Positions 37,016 to 46,286 of a stretch of 64,000 bases of DNA are shown here, one piece after another (position 1 is the stretch's first letter; each line of letters starts with the position of its first letter). Both the position numbers and the translations under genes were made by a program. Location: positions 1 to 64,000 of the forward strand of contig CAJYPK010000047.1 in assembly GCA_913776615.1 (NCBI GenBank). The letters are read 5' to 3'. The notes beneath the pieces were generated by a model. The model was not told where the DNA came from. It searched no databases and was given only the letters and a program-made list of their open reading frames with translations. Source of the DNA: an uncultured Hymenobacter sp. GTDB taxonomy: Bacteria > Bacteroidota > Bacteroidia > Cytophagales > Hymenobacteraceae.

Positions 37016-38071
37016 CTACCCCACGGCCAAAGAATCGACGGTCAGTGGGTGGATGGCTGGCAGGTCGAAAGCCTCGGCGATAAGCTCGTACGAGCGCAGA
37101 CGGTCGGTAAAATCAGCGGTGATGCTAGTCAGGATAAGCTCCTCCACCTCGTAGGCGGCAGCCAGTTCAATGAGTTGGTCGCGCACCTGGTCCGGCGTGC
37201 CGCTCACGATGCGAGCTTGGTGGTGACGCAGGCGCGCCAGCTCCAGCGGGCCGAACTGGTAGGCCGCTGCTTCGGCGGCCGTGGGGTAGGGGCCACGCAC
37301 GCCCTGCTCGAAGCGCAGCAATTGCATGAGCATGGCTTTAGCCAGCGCATTGGCTTTATCCTCGGTGTCGGCGCACAGTACGAACAGCGCCACGCTGGCC
37401 GCCGGCGCGGCCAGCTCGGGCGAGGGCCGGAACTGCTGCCGGTAGGCCCGCACCGCCGCCGGCCCGCCGTGGGGGTTGATAAACTGCGCAAACGTGAAAC
37501 CCATGCCCAGCTGCGCCGCAAACTCGCCGCTCTGCCCGCTGCTGCTGAGCAGCCACAGCGCCGGCTGGGTCTCGATGCGCGGAATGGCCTGCACCCGCTC
37601 GTGAATGGTCTCGGGCGTGCGCTCGTCGCGCAGGTAGGCTTGCAAGTCTACAAGCTGTTCGATAAAAGCTTGCTCCTCAAATTTATTGCTGGGGTTGAGC
37701 GCGTAGGCCGTGAGGCGGTCGGCCCCCGGGGCCCGGCCGATGCCCAGGTCGATGCGGCCCGGGTGCAGCGCCTCCAGCAGCTTGAAGTTTTCGGCCACCT
37801 TCAGGGCCGAGTAGTGGGGCAGCATCACGCCGCCCGAGCCCAGCCGGATGCGGCGGGTGTGCGCGCCCAGGTGGGCCAGCAGTACCTCGGGCGCGGGGCC
37901 GGCCAGAGTAGTGGTGTTGTGGTGCTCGCTCACCCAGTAGCGATGGTAGCCGAGGCGGTCGGCCAGCCGGGCGAGTTGGGTGGTTTCCGCTAGGGCCTGG
38001 ACGGCGGTGGCGCCGGGGCGCACCGGCGACTGGTCGAGCACACTCAGGCGCAGGGTGGGGGAGGTAGGCAT
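37016..38071 (-). CDS. LLM class flavin-dependent oxidoreductase
   Basis: 351 residues, a bacterial-luciferase-like TIM barrel. Family landmarks: LSVLDQSPVRPG at the start, GYHRYWVSEHHNTTTLAGPAP (41-60), GRIDLGIGRAPGAD (105-118), and LAGPAPEVLLAHLGAHT. It uses reduced flavin (FMNH2) from a separate reductase; no reductase is seen nearby and the organic substrate is unknown. Start is the standard one. It diverges from the dienelactone hydrolase gene. Confidence 0.92.
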   Translation of the reverse strand: MPTSPTLRLSVLDQSPVRPGATAVQALAETTQLARLADRLGYHRYWVSEHHNTTTLAGPAPEVLLAHLGAHTRRIRLGSGGVMLPHYSALKVAENFKLLEALHPGRIDLGIGRAPGADRLTAYALNPSNKFEEQAFIEQLVDLQAYLRDERTPETIHERVQAIPRIETQPALWLLSSSGQSGEFAAQLGMGFTFAQFINPHGGPAAVRAYRQQFRPSPELAAPAASVALFVLCADTEDKANALAKAMLMQLLRFEQGVRGPYPTAAEAAAYQFGPLELARLRHHQARIVSGTPDQVRDQLIELAAAYEVEELILTSITADFTDRLRSYELIAEAFDLPAIHPLTVDSLAVG

Positions 38072-38175
38072 AAACTAGTTGAGGATAAAAAAACGAGAAT
38101 CGACTAGTGAAAACATCGGCCTCCGCCGCCTTGTTTCCGGGCCGAATCCTTTTCCAGTTTCGCAACCGCTTCCTT

Positions 38176-38892
38176 ATGAGCACCCCCAACTCGCTCGTGC
38201 TGCCCGTGGCCGACGGCACCCAGATGCACGCCTACGTAGCCCAGCCGCAAGGCCCCGCCAGCGCCCCCGCCCTCATCCTGTTTCAGGAAGCCTTCGGCGT
38301 AAACGGCCACATCCGCAACGTGGCCGACCGGCTGGCCGCCGCCGGCTACGTGGTGGTGGCTCCCGAGCTGTTTCACCGCACCGCCGCGCCGGGCCTCGAA
38401 ATTCCCTACACCGAATTTACCACCCAGGCTACGCCGCACTACCAGGCCATCACGCCCGAGGGCCTGGCCCAGGACGCCCAAGCCGCCTACGACTGGCTGC
38501 AAGCCCAGCCCAACGTGCAGCGCGACAAAATCGGGGCTATCGGCTTCTGCCTGGGCGGACAGGTAGCCTTCGTGGCCAACGCCGCGCTGCCCCTGCAAGC
38601 GGCCGTGTCGTACTATGGCGGCGGCCTGCACACCCGCACGGCAATGGCGAAAGACCTGCACGCCCCGCACCTGTTCTTCTGGGGCGGGCTCGACCAGCAC
38701 ATCTCCAAGGAAAACATCACGACGATCATCGACGCCGTGGCCGCCGCCGGCAAGCCGTATATCAACACCGTTATCTCCTACGCCGACCACGGCTTCAACT
38801 GCGACGAGCGCCCGAGCTACAATAAGGAAGCCGCCGCCGAGGCCTGGGCGCTCACGCTGGCCTTCCTCCAAGAAAAGCTGCATGTAGCGTAA
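38176..38892 (+). CDS. Dienelactone hydrolase family protein
   Basis: 238 residues from ATG 38176; the longer frame begins in noncoding-like sequence. Alpha/beta hydrolase with nucleophile Cys125 in GFCLGG, Asp173 and His205 (DHGF): the Cys-Asp-His triad of dienelactone hydrolases, plus Glu38 (FQEAFG) that arms the Cys. It may act on lactones or other carboxyl esters. The last codons (His-Val-Ala-stop) lie in the left arm of a family B repeat. Confidence 0.92.
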   Translation: MSTPNSLVLPVADGTQMHAYVAQPQGPASAPALILFQEAFGVNGHIRNVADRLAAAGYVVVAPELFHRTAAPGLEIPYTEFTTQATPHYQAITPEGLAQDAQAAYDWLQAQPNVQRDKIGAIGFCLGGQVAFVANAALPLQAAVSYYGGGLHTRTAMAKDLHAPHLFFWGGLDQHISKENITTIIDAVAAAGKPYINTVISYADHGFNCDERPSYNKEAAAEAWALTLAFLQEKLHVA

Positions 38893-38993
38893 GCTTTAGC
38901 TTGCGAGCGAGCGGAGCGAGCAGGGCGTCAGGTGGGCGTTCGCTTACGTAGCTGCTCGCTGCGCTTGCCCGCAAGCTGAAGCTTACGCTACAT
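38882..38993. repeat. Palindromic repeat, family B
   Basis: 42-nt arms (38882-38923 and 38952-38993) match at 38 positions. Outer core ATGTAGCGTAAGCTTTAGCT. The left arm provides the stop codon of the dienelactone hydrolase gene. Confidence 0.9.
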
Positions 38994-39040
38994 TCCGCTA
39001 CCGCTGTAACCTTTCCGGGCCAAAATCCATACAGCAGAGC

Positions 39041-40084
39041 ATGAAACCATCGACCCGTACTTCCTCCTGGCTTTGGGCTACTGGCCTGGGGCTGGCCGCC
39101 CTGGCTACTACTGTTTGGCGCAATCGGCGCGGCTCGTACGAGCTGGCGGGGCGCACCGTTCTCATCACCGGCGGCTCGCGGGGGCTGGGCCTGGTGCTGG
39201 CCCGGCGTGCCGTGCGCGAGGGGGCCCGCGTGGCCATCTGCGCCCGCGACGAGCAGGAACTGGCCCGCGCCCGGCAGGACTTGCTCGGCTACGGCGGCTC
39301 CGAGACTACCGTGCTGGCCCTCTCACGCGACCTCACCGACGCCGCCGACGTGCGCAGCCTGGTGGCTGAGGTAGAGGAAAAGCTGGGTGGCATCGACGTG
39401 CTCATCAACAACGCCGGTATCATCATTGGCGGGCCGCTGGAGAACATGGACACCCGCGACTTTGAGGATGCTATGAATACGCACTTCTGGGCACCGTTTC
39501 ACGCCATGCAGGCAGTGCTGCCGGGCATGCGGCAGCGCGGGGCGGGGCGGATTGTCAATATCTCGTCGCTGGGGGGCAAGGTCGCTATTCCGCACCTCAC
39601 GGCCTACAGCGCCAGCAAGTTTGCCCTGGTGGGCTTGTCGGAAGGCTTCCGGGCCGAGCTCAATCAGCATGGTATCTACGTGACTACCGTCTGCCCCGGC
39701 CTGCTCCGCACCGGCAGCGCCCAGAATGCCGACGTGAAGGGCAACCACGAAAAAGAATACGCCTGGTTTAGCGTGGCCGACGCCCTGCCTGGCTTCACCA
39801 TGAGCGCCGACCAGGCCGCCCGCAGCATCTGGAACGCCACCCGCCGCGGCGACGGTGAATTGATATTGTCCCTGCCCGCCAAGCTATTAGCGGGCTTCCA
39901 CGGCCTGCTGCCCGGCACCACCACCGATCTGCTGGCCTGGGTAAACCGCGCCCTGCCCGCCAGCGGCGAAAGCGACGCGGCCAACGAGCGCCGCAAGGGC
40001 TACGAAAGCGAATCGGCAGTTACCCGTTCTTTCCTTACCAAGCTCAACCGCAACGAGGCGGCGCGGAATAACCAAAACGGATAA
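39041..40084 (+). CDS. SDR family oxidoreductase, membrane-anchored
   Basis: 347 residues. An N-terminal hydrophobic helix (about 9-25) anchors the protein, followed by the Rossmann loop TGGSRGLG (43-50), NNAG (123-126), Ser175, Tyr189 and Lys193 (YSASK). The C-terminal 80 residues are an extension beyond the classical 250-residue SDR. This shape is shared with membrane-bound SDRs acting on lipids or sterol-like substrates; substrate not known. It ends two bases before a family B repeat. Confidence 0.9.
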   Translation: MKPSTRTSSWLWATGLGLAALATTVWRNRRGSYELAGRTVLITGGSRGLGLVLARRAVREGARVAICARDEQELARARQDLLGYGGSETTVLALSRDLTDAADVRSLVAEVEEKLGGIDVLINNAGIIIGGPLENMDTRDFEDAMNTHFWAPFHAMQAVLPGMRQRGAGRIVNISSLGGKVAIPHLTAYSASKFALVGLSEGFRAELNQHGIYVTTVCPGLLRTGSAQNADVKGNHEKEYAWFSVADALPGFTMSADQAARSIWNATRRGDGELILSLPAKLLAGFHGLLPGTTTDLLAWVNRALPASGESDAANERRKGYESESAVTRSFLTKLNRNEAARNNQNG

Positions 40085-40086
40085 CC

Positions 40087-40237
40087 TGTAGGATAAGCTT
40101 TAGCTTGTCCGGCGTCCGAGTACGTACCAAGTGCCGGGCAGGCTTCATTTTCAAAGCTACCCAGCTAGTAGCTGGCTGGGGTTTTGGTAGCGTCCGGTGC
40201 GTACCCGGACGCCGGACAAGCTAAAGCTTATCCTACA
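40087..40237. repeat. Palindromic repeat, family B, perfect outer arms
   Basis: Perfect 32-bp outer arms (40087-40118 and 40206-40237), core GGATAAGCTTTAGCTTGTCC, around a loop of about 87 nt that contains a smaller hairpin (CCAGCTA/TAGCTGG). It fills the gap between the converging SDR and TolC genes with 2 and 7 bp to spare. Confidence 0.95.
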
Positions 40238-40244
40238 TACTTAC

Positions 40245-41597
40245 TTATGGGGTAAGCATTGCCGCTAATTGCCGCAGGGTAATCTCGGCCGACTTGGCAT
40301 TGTACCGGTAAGTCACTAATCGGTAGCCGGCATCCTCGAAGCTCTGCTGGGCGATGCGGACGTCTACGAGCGTGGCAATGCCCGCGTCGAGGCGCATTTG
40401 GATGAGTTTCAATAAACGGCGGGCGGTGGTGTAGTTCTGCTCGGCGGTATCGACCAGGGTCAGGGTTTGCTCGTAGGCCAGCCAGGCTTTGCGGGCGTTC
40501 ACGAGGTTGTTTTGCTGCACGGCCGTGCGCTGGAGGGCGGCGGTTTTAGTATTCACGCGGGCTACGTCGACCAGGCGCTTGTTAACCCCGCCCGAGTAGA
40601 TGGGCAGCGTGAGGCCGAAGCCTGCGTAGGGGCCATAGCTTTGGTTGAAGAGCGTGTTGCCGACCGCGTTCTGGGCGCGGTTGTAATTGGTGCCCGCGTT
40701 CAGGCCCAGCGAGGGGTAGCGGTTGGCCTGGGCCAGGCGCACCAGTAGCTCGTTGACGCGCACCTGGCGGTCGGCGGCCAGCAGGTCGGGGTTGCGGTTG
40801 AGGGCCGTGTCGAGGTCGGCCCAGCGCAGCGAGCGATCCACCGGAATGGTGTCTTCGACCGCGATGGGCGTGGCCAGGTCGAGGGTGAGGGCGCGCAGCA
40901 AATCGGCTTTGGCCTGCTGGGCGGCCAGCGCCTGCTGCTGCTGGGTCTGGAGCTGGGCGTTGAGGTCGAGCTGGGCCTGGAAGCGGTCGGCATTGTTGGC
41001 CAGGCCCACCGCCTGCCGGGCTTCGATGAGGCGCAGCTTCTGGCGCGACACTTCCACCGAGGCTTCCAGGGTGCGGATGTAGCGCTGCTGCTGCACCACG
41101 GCGTAGTACTTGAGGCTGGCATCGGCCAGCACGTTCTGCACCGTCGAGTTGAGCTGCAATTCGCTGATTTGCTGTAATTCGCCCAGGCGCTGGCGGTTGG
41201 CTACCACGTAGCCGCCGTTGTAGAGCAGGAAGGTGCCAGCTAGGCCCGCCGTATACTGCGTGGAGCGCGCTCCGGTCGCCGTGCGCGGGTCGCCCACGTT
41301 AAACTGCTGCCGGGTGTTGTTGACTACCACGTTGTTGCTGGCGTTGAGGCCCACCGTGGGCAGGCCACCCGCGAAGCCCAGCGTATTTTGCAGGCGCTGC
41401 ACCTCCACGTTGTTTTGCCCGATTTGAATGTCGAGGCTGTTTTTGAGAGCCGTTTGCAGGGCGTCGCGCAGGGTGAGGACGGGCGCGCGGTTGTCGGCCG
41501 CCACGACGGTGGGCGGCGGCACGGCGGGCGTGGGCGTCTGGGCCAGGGCAGCGAGCGGGAGGCTGAGGAGCCCGAGGCCGATAACGAAGGATTTCAT
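40245..41597 (-). CDS. TolC family outer-membrane efflux protein
   Basis: 450 residues with a signal peptide (1-19). Two TolC/OEP repeats, each a long coiled-coil hairpin (about 55-215 and 270-430) with an intervening beta-barrel segment. It is the outer-membrane exit duct of the RND efflux system encoded upstream by the adaptor and pump; the three genes run adaptor, pump, TolC on the minus strand, but each junction is broken by a palindromic repeat. The ending is ITLRQLAAMLTP. Confidence 0.93.
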   Translation of the reverse strand: MKSFVIGLGLLSLPLAALAQTPTPAVPPPTVVAADNRAPVLTLRDALQTALKNSLDIQIGQNNVEVQRLQNTLGFAGGLPTVGLNASNNVVVNNTRQQFNVGDPRTATGARSTQYTAGLAGTFLLYNGGYVVANRQRLGELQQISELQLNSTVQNVLADASLKYYAVVQQQRYIRTLEASVEVSRQKLRLIEARQAVGLANNADRFQAQLDLNAQLQTQQQQALAAQQAKADLLRALTLDLATPIAVEDTIPVDRSLRWADLDTALNRNPDLLAADRQVRVNELLVRLAQANRYPSLGLNAGTNYNRAQNAVGNTLFNQSYGPYAGFGLTLPIYSGGVNKRLVDVARVNTKTAALQRTAVQQNNLVNARKAWLAYEQTLTLVDTAEQNYTTARRLLKLIQMRLDAGIATLVDVRIAQQSFEDAGYRLVTYRYNAKSAEITLRQLAAMLTP

Positions 41598-41616
41598 GAG
41601 AAGAAAATACGTGGCC

Positions 41617-41757
41617 AGGCGTGGGTAACCTCACCCCCGGCCCCTCTCCTTGGGGAGAGGGGAGCCTGACGAATTTTTAATGATTGCGCATAACCTAATT
41701 TGCGGTCGGCTCCCCTCTCCCCAAGGAGAGGGGCCAGGGGTGAGGTTACCCACGCCT
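41617..41757. repeat. Palindromic repeat, family C
   Basis: 50-bp arms (41617-41666 and 41708-41757) with one mismatch and a 41-nt loop. Inside each arm the CCCCTCTCCTTGGGGAGAGG unit forms its own hairpin. It sits inside the RND operon, between the pump stop (41769) and the tolC start (41597). Confidence 0.95.
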
Positions 41758-41768
41758 GAGTAAAGCCA

Positions 41769-44700
41769 CTACGCCGCTACTTGCGCTGGTTCGATTGTCG
41801 GTGCTGCTTCTGCGTCCGCGGCGGCCGGCTGGCGCTCTTTACCGATGAAGGTGTACACGGCCGGAATCACCAACAGCGTTAAAATCAAGGAGAACAGAAT
41901 GCCGCCCACGATTACCGTGCCCAGCGGCTTGCGGCTGGTGCTGGCCGCGCCCAGGCTCAGGGCGATGGGCAGCGCGCCCAGGGCCGTGGCCAGCGAGGTC
42001 ATCAGGATGGGGCGCAGGCGCTGCTGGGCGGCCAGGCGCACGGCCTCGCGCAGGGGCAGGCCGGCGTCGCGCTGGTGGTTGGCAAATTCCACGATGAGAA
42101 TGCCGTTCTTGGTCACGAGGCCGATGAGCATAATCATCCCGATTTGCGAGAAGATGTTGAGCGTCTGGCCCATGAGCCAGAGGCTAAGCAGCGCGCCGGC
42201 CAGGGCCAGCGGCACCGTGAGCAGGATGGTGAGCGGGTCGCGGAAGCTCTCGAACTGCGCCGCCAGCAGCAGGTAAATCAGCACCAGGGCCAGCATAAAG
42301 GCGAAGGCCGTGTTGCCCGAGCTCTCGGCAAAGTCGCGGGAAGAGCCGGTGAGGGCCGTGGAGAAGCTATTATCCAGCACTTTGTCGGCGATGGCCTGCA
42401 TGGCGCGCACGCCGTCGCCCACCGTTTTGCCCTCGGCCAGCTGTGCCGAGAGGGTGGCGGCCTTCAGGCGGTTGAAGTGGTAGAGCGTGCTGGGGTTGGA
42501 GTTTTCCACTTGGTGCACCACCGCCGAGAGCGGGATGCTCTCGCCCCGGCTGTTGGTGACATAGAGGCGGCTGATGTCGTTGGGGGCGCTGCGCGAGTTG
42601 CGGTCTACCTGCCCGATTACCTGGTACTGCCGGCCGTTGAGCAGGAAGTAGGCCATGCGCCGCCCGCCGAACGCGCCTTGCACCGCCGCCACCACGTCCT
42701 GGGTAGTCAGGCCCAGGTCGCGGATTTTCAAGCGGTCGAAGGTCAGCTGCACCTCGGGCCGGTTGAATTTGAGGTTGGTATCGACGTTCTGGAACGTAGG
42801 ATCCTGCCGGGCGGCGGCCAGGAATTTGGGCAGCGCCTCGCGGATTTTATCGAGGTCGGTATTCTGAAGCACGAACTGCACCGGCAGGCTGCTTTTGGCC
42901 CCCGAGCCCACGGCGATGGTTTGCTCCTGCACCACGAAAATGCGGGCGTCGTTGAAGCGCTTGGTTTTCTTGGTCAGGTACTTGGCAATGTCGTCCTGCG
43001 AGCGCTTGCGCTCGTCGGGCGGCACCAGGCCCACGCGTACCTGCGCCGAGTTGGCGCTGCCGCCGGCCGGGGTGCGGGCGAATACGAAGTCGTTTTCGGG
43101 CACCGAATCGCTGGCGAAGGCCGCTACCTGGCTGCTCAGCTTTTCCATGGCCCCGAAGCTCATGCCTTCCGGCCCGGTCAGGGTCAGGCGCACGCTGCTG
43201 CGGTCTTCGAGCGGGGCCAGCTCGGTGGGCAGGCCCTTGCCGATAAAGTAGATGAGGCCCGCGCAGGCCGCCACTACCACCCAGGCCAGCCCGCGCACCC
43301 GCAGGAAGCCGCCCACCACGCGCCCGTACCAGCTTTCCATGCCCTGGAAAAACGGCTCGGTCGCGTCGTAAAACTTGCCGTGGCCACTGCCGCTCTTATC
43401 CTTGCTCTCGCGGTGCAATACCACGTTGAGCACCGGCGTGATGGTGAGCGATACGAAGGCCGAAATCAACACCGCGCCTGCGACCACCACCCCAAACTCG
43501 CGGAACAGGCGCCCCGTGAAGCCTTGCAGGAAAATCACCGGCAAGAACACCACCGCCAGCGTGAGCGAGGTCGAGATGACGGCGAAGAAAATCTCCTTGC
43601 TGCCCTCCAGCGCCGCCTGCTTGATGTCCATGCCCTCTTCGAGCTTGCGGAAGATGTTTTCCGTCACCACGATGCCGTCGTCCACCACCAGGCCGGTGGC
43701 CAGCACGATGCCCAGCAGGGTCAGGATATTGATAGTGAAGCCCGCCAGGTACATCACGAAGAACGTGGCAATCAGCGAAATCGGAATGTCGATGAGCGGG
43801 CGCAGGGCGGTGAGCCAGTTGCGGAAGAAGAAGAAAATCACCACGACCACCAGCCCGAAGGAGATAATGAGCGTTTCCTCCACTTCCTCAATCGAGTTGC
43901 GCACGATCTTGGTGTTGTCGGTCAGCACCCGCATCTGGATGTCCGACTTGTTTTCCTTCTGCACCTCGGCCAGGCGCTTGTAAAATTCGTCGGCGATGGC
44001 CACGTAGTTGGAGCCCGGCTGGGGTACCACGGCCAGGCCGATGGCGTAGGCGCCGTTGACCTTCCAGGCCTGCTCGTAGTTTTCGGGGCCGAGCACCACG
44101 CGGGCCACGTCGCCGAGACGCACGATGCCGTTTTTGTCCTCGCGGAGAATGAGGTTGCGAAACTGCGCCTCGGTGGTGAAGCGCGCCATCGTGCGGATGG
44201 TCAGCTCGGTTTGCCCGCCGTAGATTTTGCCGGCCGGCACCTCCACGTTTTCGGCGTTGAGAGCCTGCTGCACGTTGGTAAACGACACCTGGAAGGCGTC
44301 CATCTTGGCCGGGTCGAGCCACAGGCGCATGGCGTAGCGCTGCTGCCCGAAGATGTTGATGGCCGACACCCCGTTGATGGTCTGGAAGCGCTGCTGCAAG
44401 TTGTTCTCGGCAAAGTCGCTGAGGTCCATCAGGCTCTTGGTGCGGCTCTGCACGGCCAGGATGAGGATGTTGTCGGAGTTGGCGTCCGACTTGGCCACCA
44501 CCGGCGGGGCGTCGATGTCCTGCGGCAACGAGCGTACGCCCTGGCCCACCTTGTCGCGCACGTCGGAGGCGGCGGCCTCCAAATCCACGCCCAGCTCAAA
44601 CTCGACAGTGATGTTGCTGCTGCCCAGCGACGAGCTGGAGGTAATCGACTTGATGCCCGGGATGCCGTTGATCTGCTTCTCCAGCGGCTCCGTGATCTGG

Positions 44701-44882
44701 TTTTCAATCACGTCGGCGTTGGCCCCGGTGTACGAGGTCGTCACGCTGATAATCGGCGGGTCGATGGCCGGGTAGTCGCGGAGCGCCAGAAACGAGAAGC
44801 CCACCCCGCCGAAGAGAATCAGCAGTAGGTTGAACACCGTGGCGAGGACGGGCCGCTTGAGGGATAATTCGGATATGTTCAT
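41769..44882 (-). CDS. RND efflux pump, inner-membrane subunit
   Basis: 1037 residues from ATG 44882 (MNISELSLKRPVLATVFNLL). Twelve membrane helices, two large periplasmic loops, and the proton-relay Asp pair in GLVVDDGIVVTEN (about residue 400), so this belongs to the hydrophobe/amphiphile exporter (HAE1) family alongside AcrB and MexB. It exports hydrophobic drugs or detergents, drawing on proton import, with the adaptor upstream and TolC downstream. Substrate range is not deducible. A short upstream ATG five codons earlier is possible. Confidence 0.96.
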   Translation of the reverse strand: MNISELSLKRPVLATVFNLLLILFGGVGFSFLALRDYPAIDPPIISVTTSYTGANADVIENQITEPLEKQINGIPGIKSITSSSSLGSSNITVEFELGVDLEAAASDVRDKVGQGVRSLPQDIDAPPVVAKSDANSDNILILAVQSRTKSLMDLSDFAENNLQQRFQTINGVSAINIFGQQRYAMRLWLDPAKMDAFQVSFTNVQQALNAENVEVPAGKIYGGQTELTIRTMARFTTEAQFRNLILREDKNGIVRLGDVARVVLGPENYEQAWKVNGAYAIGLAVVPQPGSNYVAIADEFYKRLAEVQKENKSDIQMRVLTDNTKIVRNSIEEVEETLIISFGLVVVVIFFFFRNWLTALRPLIDIPISLIATFFVMYLAGFTINILTLLGIVLATGLVVDDGIVVTENIFRKLEEGMDIKQAALEGSKEIFFAVISTSLTLAVVFLPVIFLQGFTGRLFREFGVVVAGAVLISAFVSLTITPVLNVVLHRESKDKSGSGHGKFYDATEPFFQGMESWYGRVVGGFLRVRGLAWVVVAACAGLIYFIGKGLPTELAPLEDRSSVRLTLTGPEGMSFGAMEKLSSQVAAFASDSVPENDFVFARTPAGGSANSAQVRVGLVPPDERKRSQDDIAKYLTKKTKRFNDARIFVVQEQTIAVGSGAKSSLPVQFVLQNTDLDKIREALPKFLAAARQDPTFQNVDTNLKFNRPEVQLTFDRLKIRDLGLTTQDVVAAVQGAFGGRRMAYFLLNGRQYQVIGQVDRNSRSAPNDISRLYVTNSRGESIPLSAVVHQVENSNPSTLYHFNRLKAATLSAQLAEGKTVGDGVRAMQAIADKVLDNSFSTALTGSSRDFAESSGNTAFAFMLALVLIYLLLAAQFESFRDPLTILLTVPLALAGALLSLWLMGQTLNIFSQIGMIMLIGLVTKNGILIVEFANHQRDAGLPLREAVRLAAQQRLRPILMTSLATALGALPIALSLGAASTSRKPLGTVIVGGILFSLILTLLVIPAVYTFIGKERQPAAADAEAAPTIEPAQVAA

Positions 44883-44885
44883 CGT

Positions 44886-45030
44886 ATCATTTAACAAATA
44901 ACATTTATCATTTAACAGCTTACCTCACGTTATCCACACAACACTCTTTTTTCTACTGTTAAGCAATTCAATAAGTGACGAAAAGCCAAGAAAGAGCCTG
45001 TTAAATGATAATTGTTAATTGTTAAATGAT
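44886..45030. repeat. Palindromic repeat, AT-rich family D
   Basis: 33-bp arms (44886-44918 and 44998-45030), 31 matching, core ATCATTTAACAATTAAC. It lies in the adaptor-pump junction, starting 3 bp before the pump ATG, and its right arm codes for the last residues (SFNN) and stop of the adaptor gene. Confidence 0.9.
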
Positions 45031-46118
45031 TTTACGCCCCGCACCTTCACCGGCTTGCCCGGCTGGGTGAAGAGCACCCCGTTCGTCACGACCGAGTCGC
45101 CGGGCGCAAGGCCGCTGACCACCGCAATTTTATCATCCTGGCGGTCGCCGGTTTTCACGTCCTGCATCTTGGCCTTGCCGTTTTTCACGAGCACCACCTG
45201 GTCCGACTTGTCGCCGGGCATGATGGCGCTGGTGGGCAGCACCACGCTACGCTTGGCCGCGCCGGTGGCCACCTGCACCCGCGCAAACGAGCCGGGGCTC
45301 ACCTGCGCGCCGGCTGGCAGCAGGGCGCGCACGGTCAGGTTGCGGGTGGTTTGATTGAGCTGGCTTTCGAGGGCCTGCACGGTGGCCGGGTAGCGGCGCG
45401 GCGGGTTGCCGGCGAAGCTCACCGTCACTTTCGCGCCGGGCTGCACGAGGTTGTTGTAGGCTTCGGGCAGGGTGAAGTCTACTTTCAACTTATTGTCGGC
45501 CTGCAAGGTGGCGATGATGGTGGCGGGCGTCACGTAAGCCCCGGGGCTCACCTGGCGCAAGCCCAGCACCCCGGCGAAGGGCGCGCGCACCACCGTTTTG
45601 GCGATGAGCGCCTGGGTGTAGGCGGCGTCGGCCTGGCCGCTCTGCACCTGGCTCACGGCCAGGTCGTAGTCGGCCTGGTTTACGCCCTGCACCTTGAGCA
45701 GCTTTTCGAGGCGACTCACCGAGAGCTGCGACACGCGCAGCACGGCGTTGGTTTTCTGGAGCTGGGCGCGCAGGTCGGCGTCGTTGACGCGGGCAATCAC
45801 GGTGCCCTTGGCGATGCGCTGGCCCTCGCGCACGTTGAGGGCGGTGAGGCGGCCGCTCACCTCGGGGTGCAGCTCCACGAAGTCGTTGGCCACCACCGTG
45901 CCGTTGGCCTCGACCGAGTCGCTGACCGAGGAGGGGCGGGCGATGAGCACGTCGACCAGGGCGGGGCCGTTGTTCTTTTTACCATCTTTACCGCCCCCGC
46001 CTTTGGCCTCGTCGGTTTTGCCGTGGCAGGCGGCCAGCAGGGCCAGCGTGCCAGCCAGCAGGAGCGGGGCCGAGCTTGGAAAGTAATTGCCAGACCGGGC
46101 CGCAGAAAAAAAGCGCAT
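45015..46118 (-). CDS. RND efflux periplasmic adaptor (MFP)
   Basis: 367 residues. Lipoprotein signal ends in LALLAAC (Cys31). Membrane-fusion protein order: barrel-sandwich/lipoyl start (LVDVLIARPSS, 55-65), alpha-hairpin coiled coil (about 115-160), then lipoyl second half (VVRAPFAGVLGLR), beta-barrel and membrane-proximal domain (VVSGLAPGDSVVTNGV). It bridges the pump and TolC. It is the first gene of the RND set. Its final five residues and stop are written by a repeat arm, so the C-terminus may be slightly different in relatives. Confidence 0.95.
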   Translation of the reverse strand: MRFFSAARSGNYFPSSAPLLLAGTLALLAACHGKTDEAKGGGGKDGKKNNGPALVDVLIARPSSVSDSVEANGTVVANDFVELHPEVSGRLTALNVREGQRIAKGTVIARVNDADLRAQLQKTNAVLRVSQLSVSRLEKLLKVQGVNQADYDLAVSQVQSGQADAAYTQALIAKTVVRAPFAGVLGLRQVSPGAYVTPATIIATLQADNKLKVDFTLPEAYNNLVQPGAKVTVSFAGNPPRRYPATVQALESQLNQTTRNLTVRALLPAGAQVSPGSFARVQVATGAAKRSVVLPTSAIMPGDKSDQVVLVKNGKAKMQDVKTGDRQDDKIAVVSGLAPGDSVVTNGVLFTQPGKPVKVRGVKSFNN

Positions 46119-46286
46119 ACAAAAAAGCTGTTGAAAATCAGTCGCTAGCGCCGTAAGGTGCCGGCTGGCTGCCCGAAGGCCGGGTAACAGTGGGCGCTAA
46201 TTTCGGGTTCAGCGCGCAGGCGCAAGGACGCGCCCGCCCGACCGGGGTTGCGCCATAGGCTGGCATTACGCCGTTAATTACCCGTT

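Noticed and set aside
38882..40237. Insertion sequence around the SDR gene
   Set aside because: Two family B repeats flank the SDR (38882 and 40087), as terminal repeats would, but each is a complete palindrome by itself and no transposase lies between. A composite element cannot be excluded but is not supported.
42075..44828. 917-residue plus-strand open frame
   Set aside because: Antisense to the RND pump and composed of His/Gly/Arg-rich shadow sequence.
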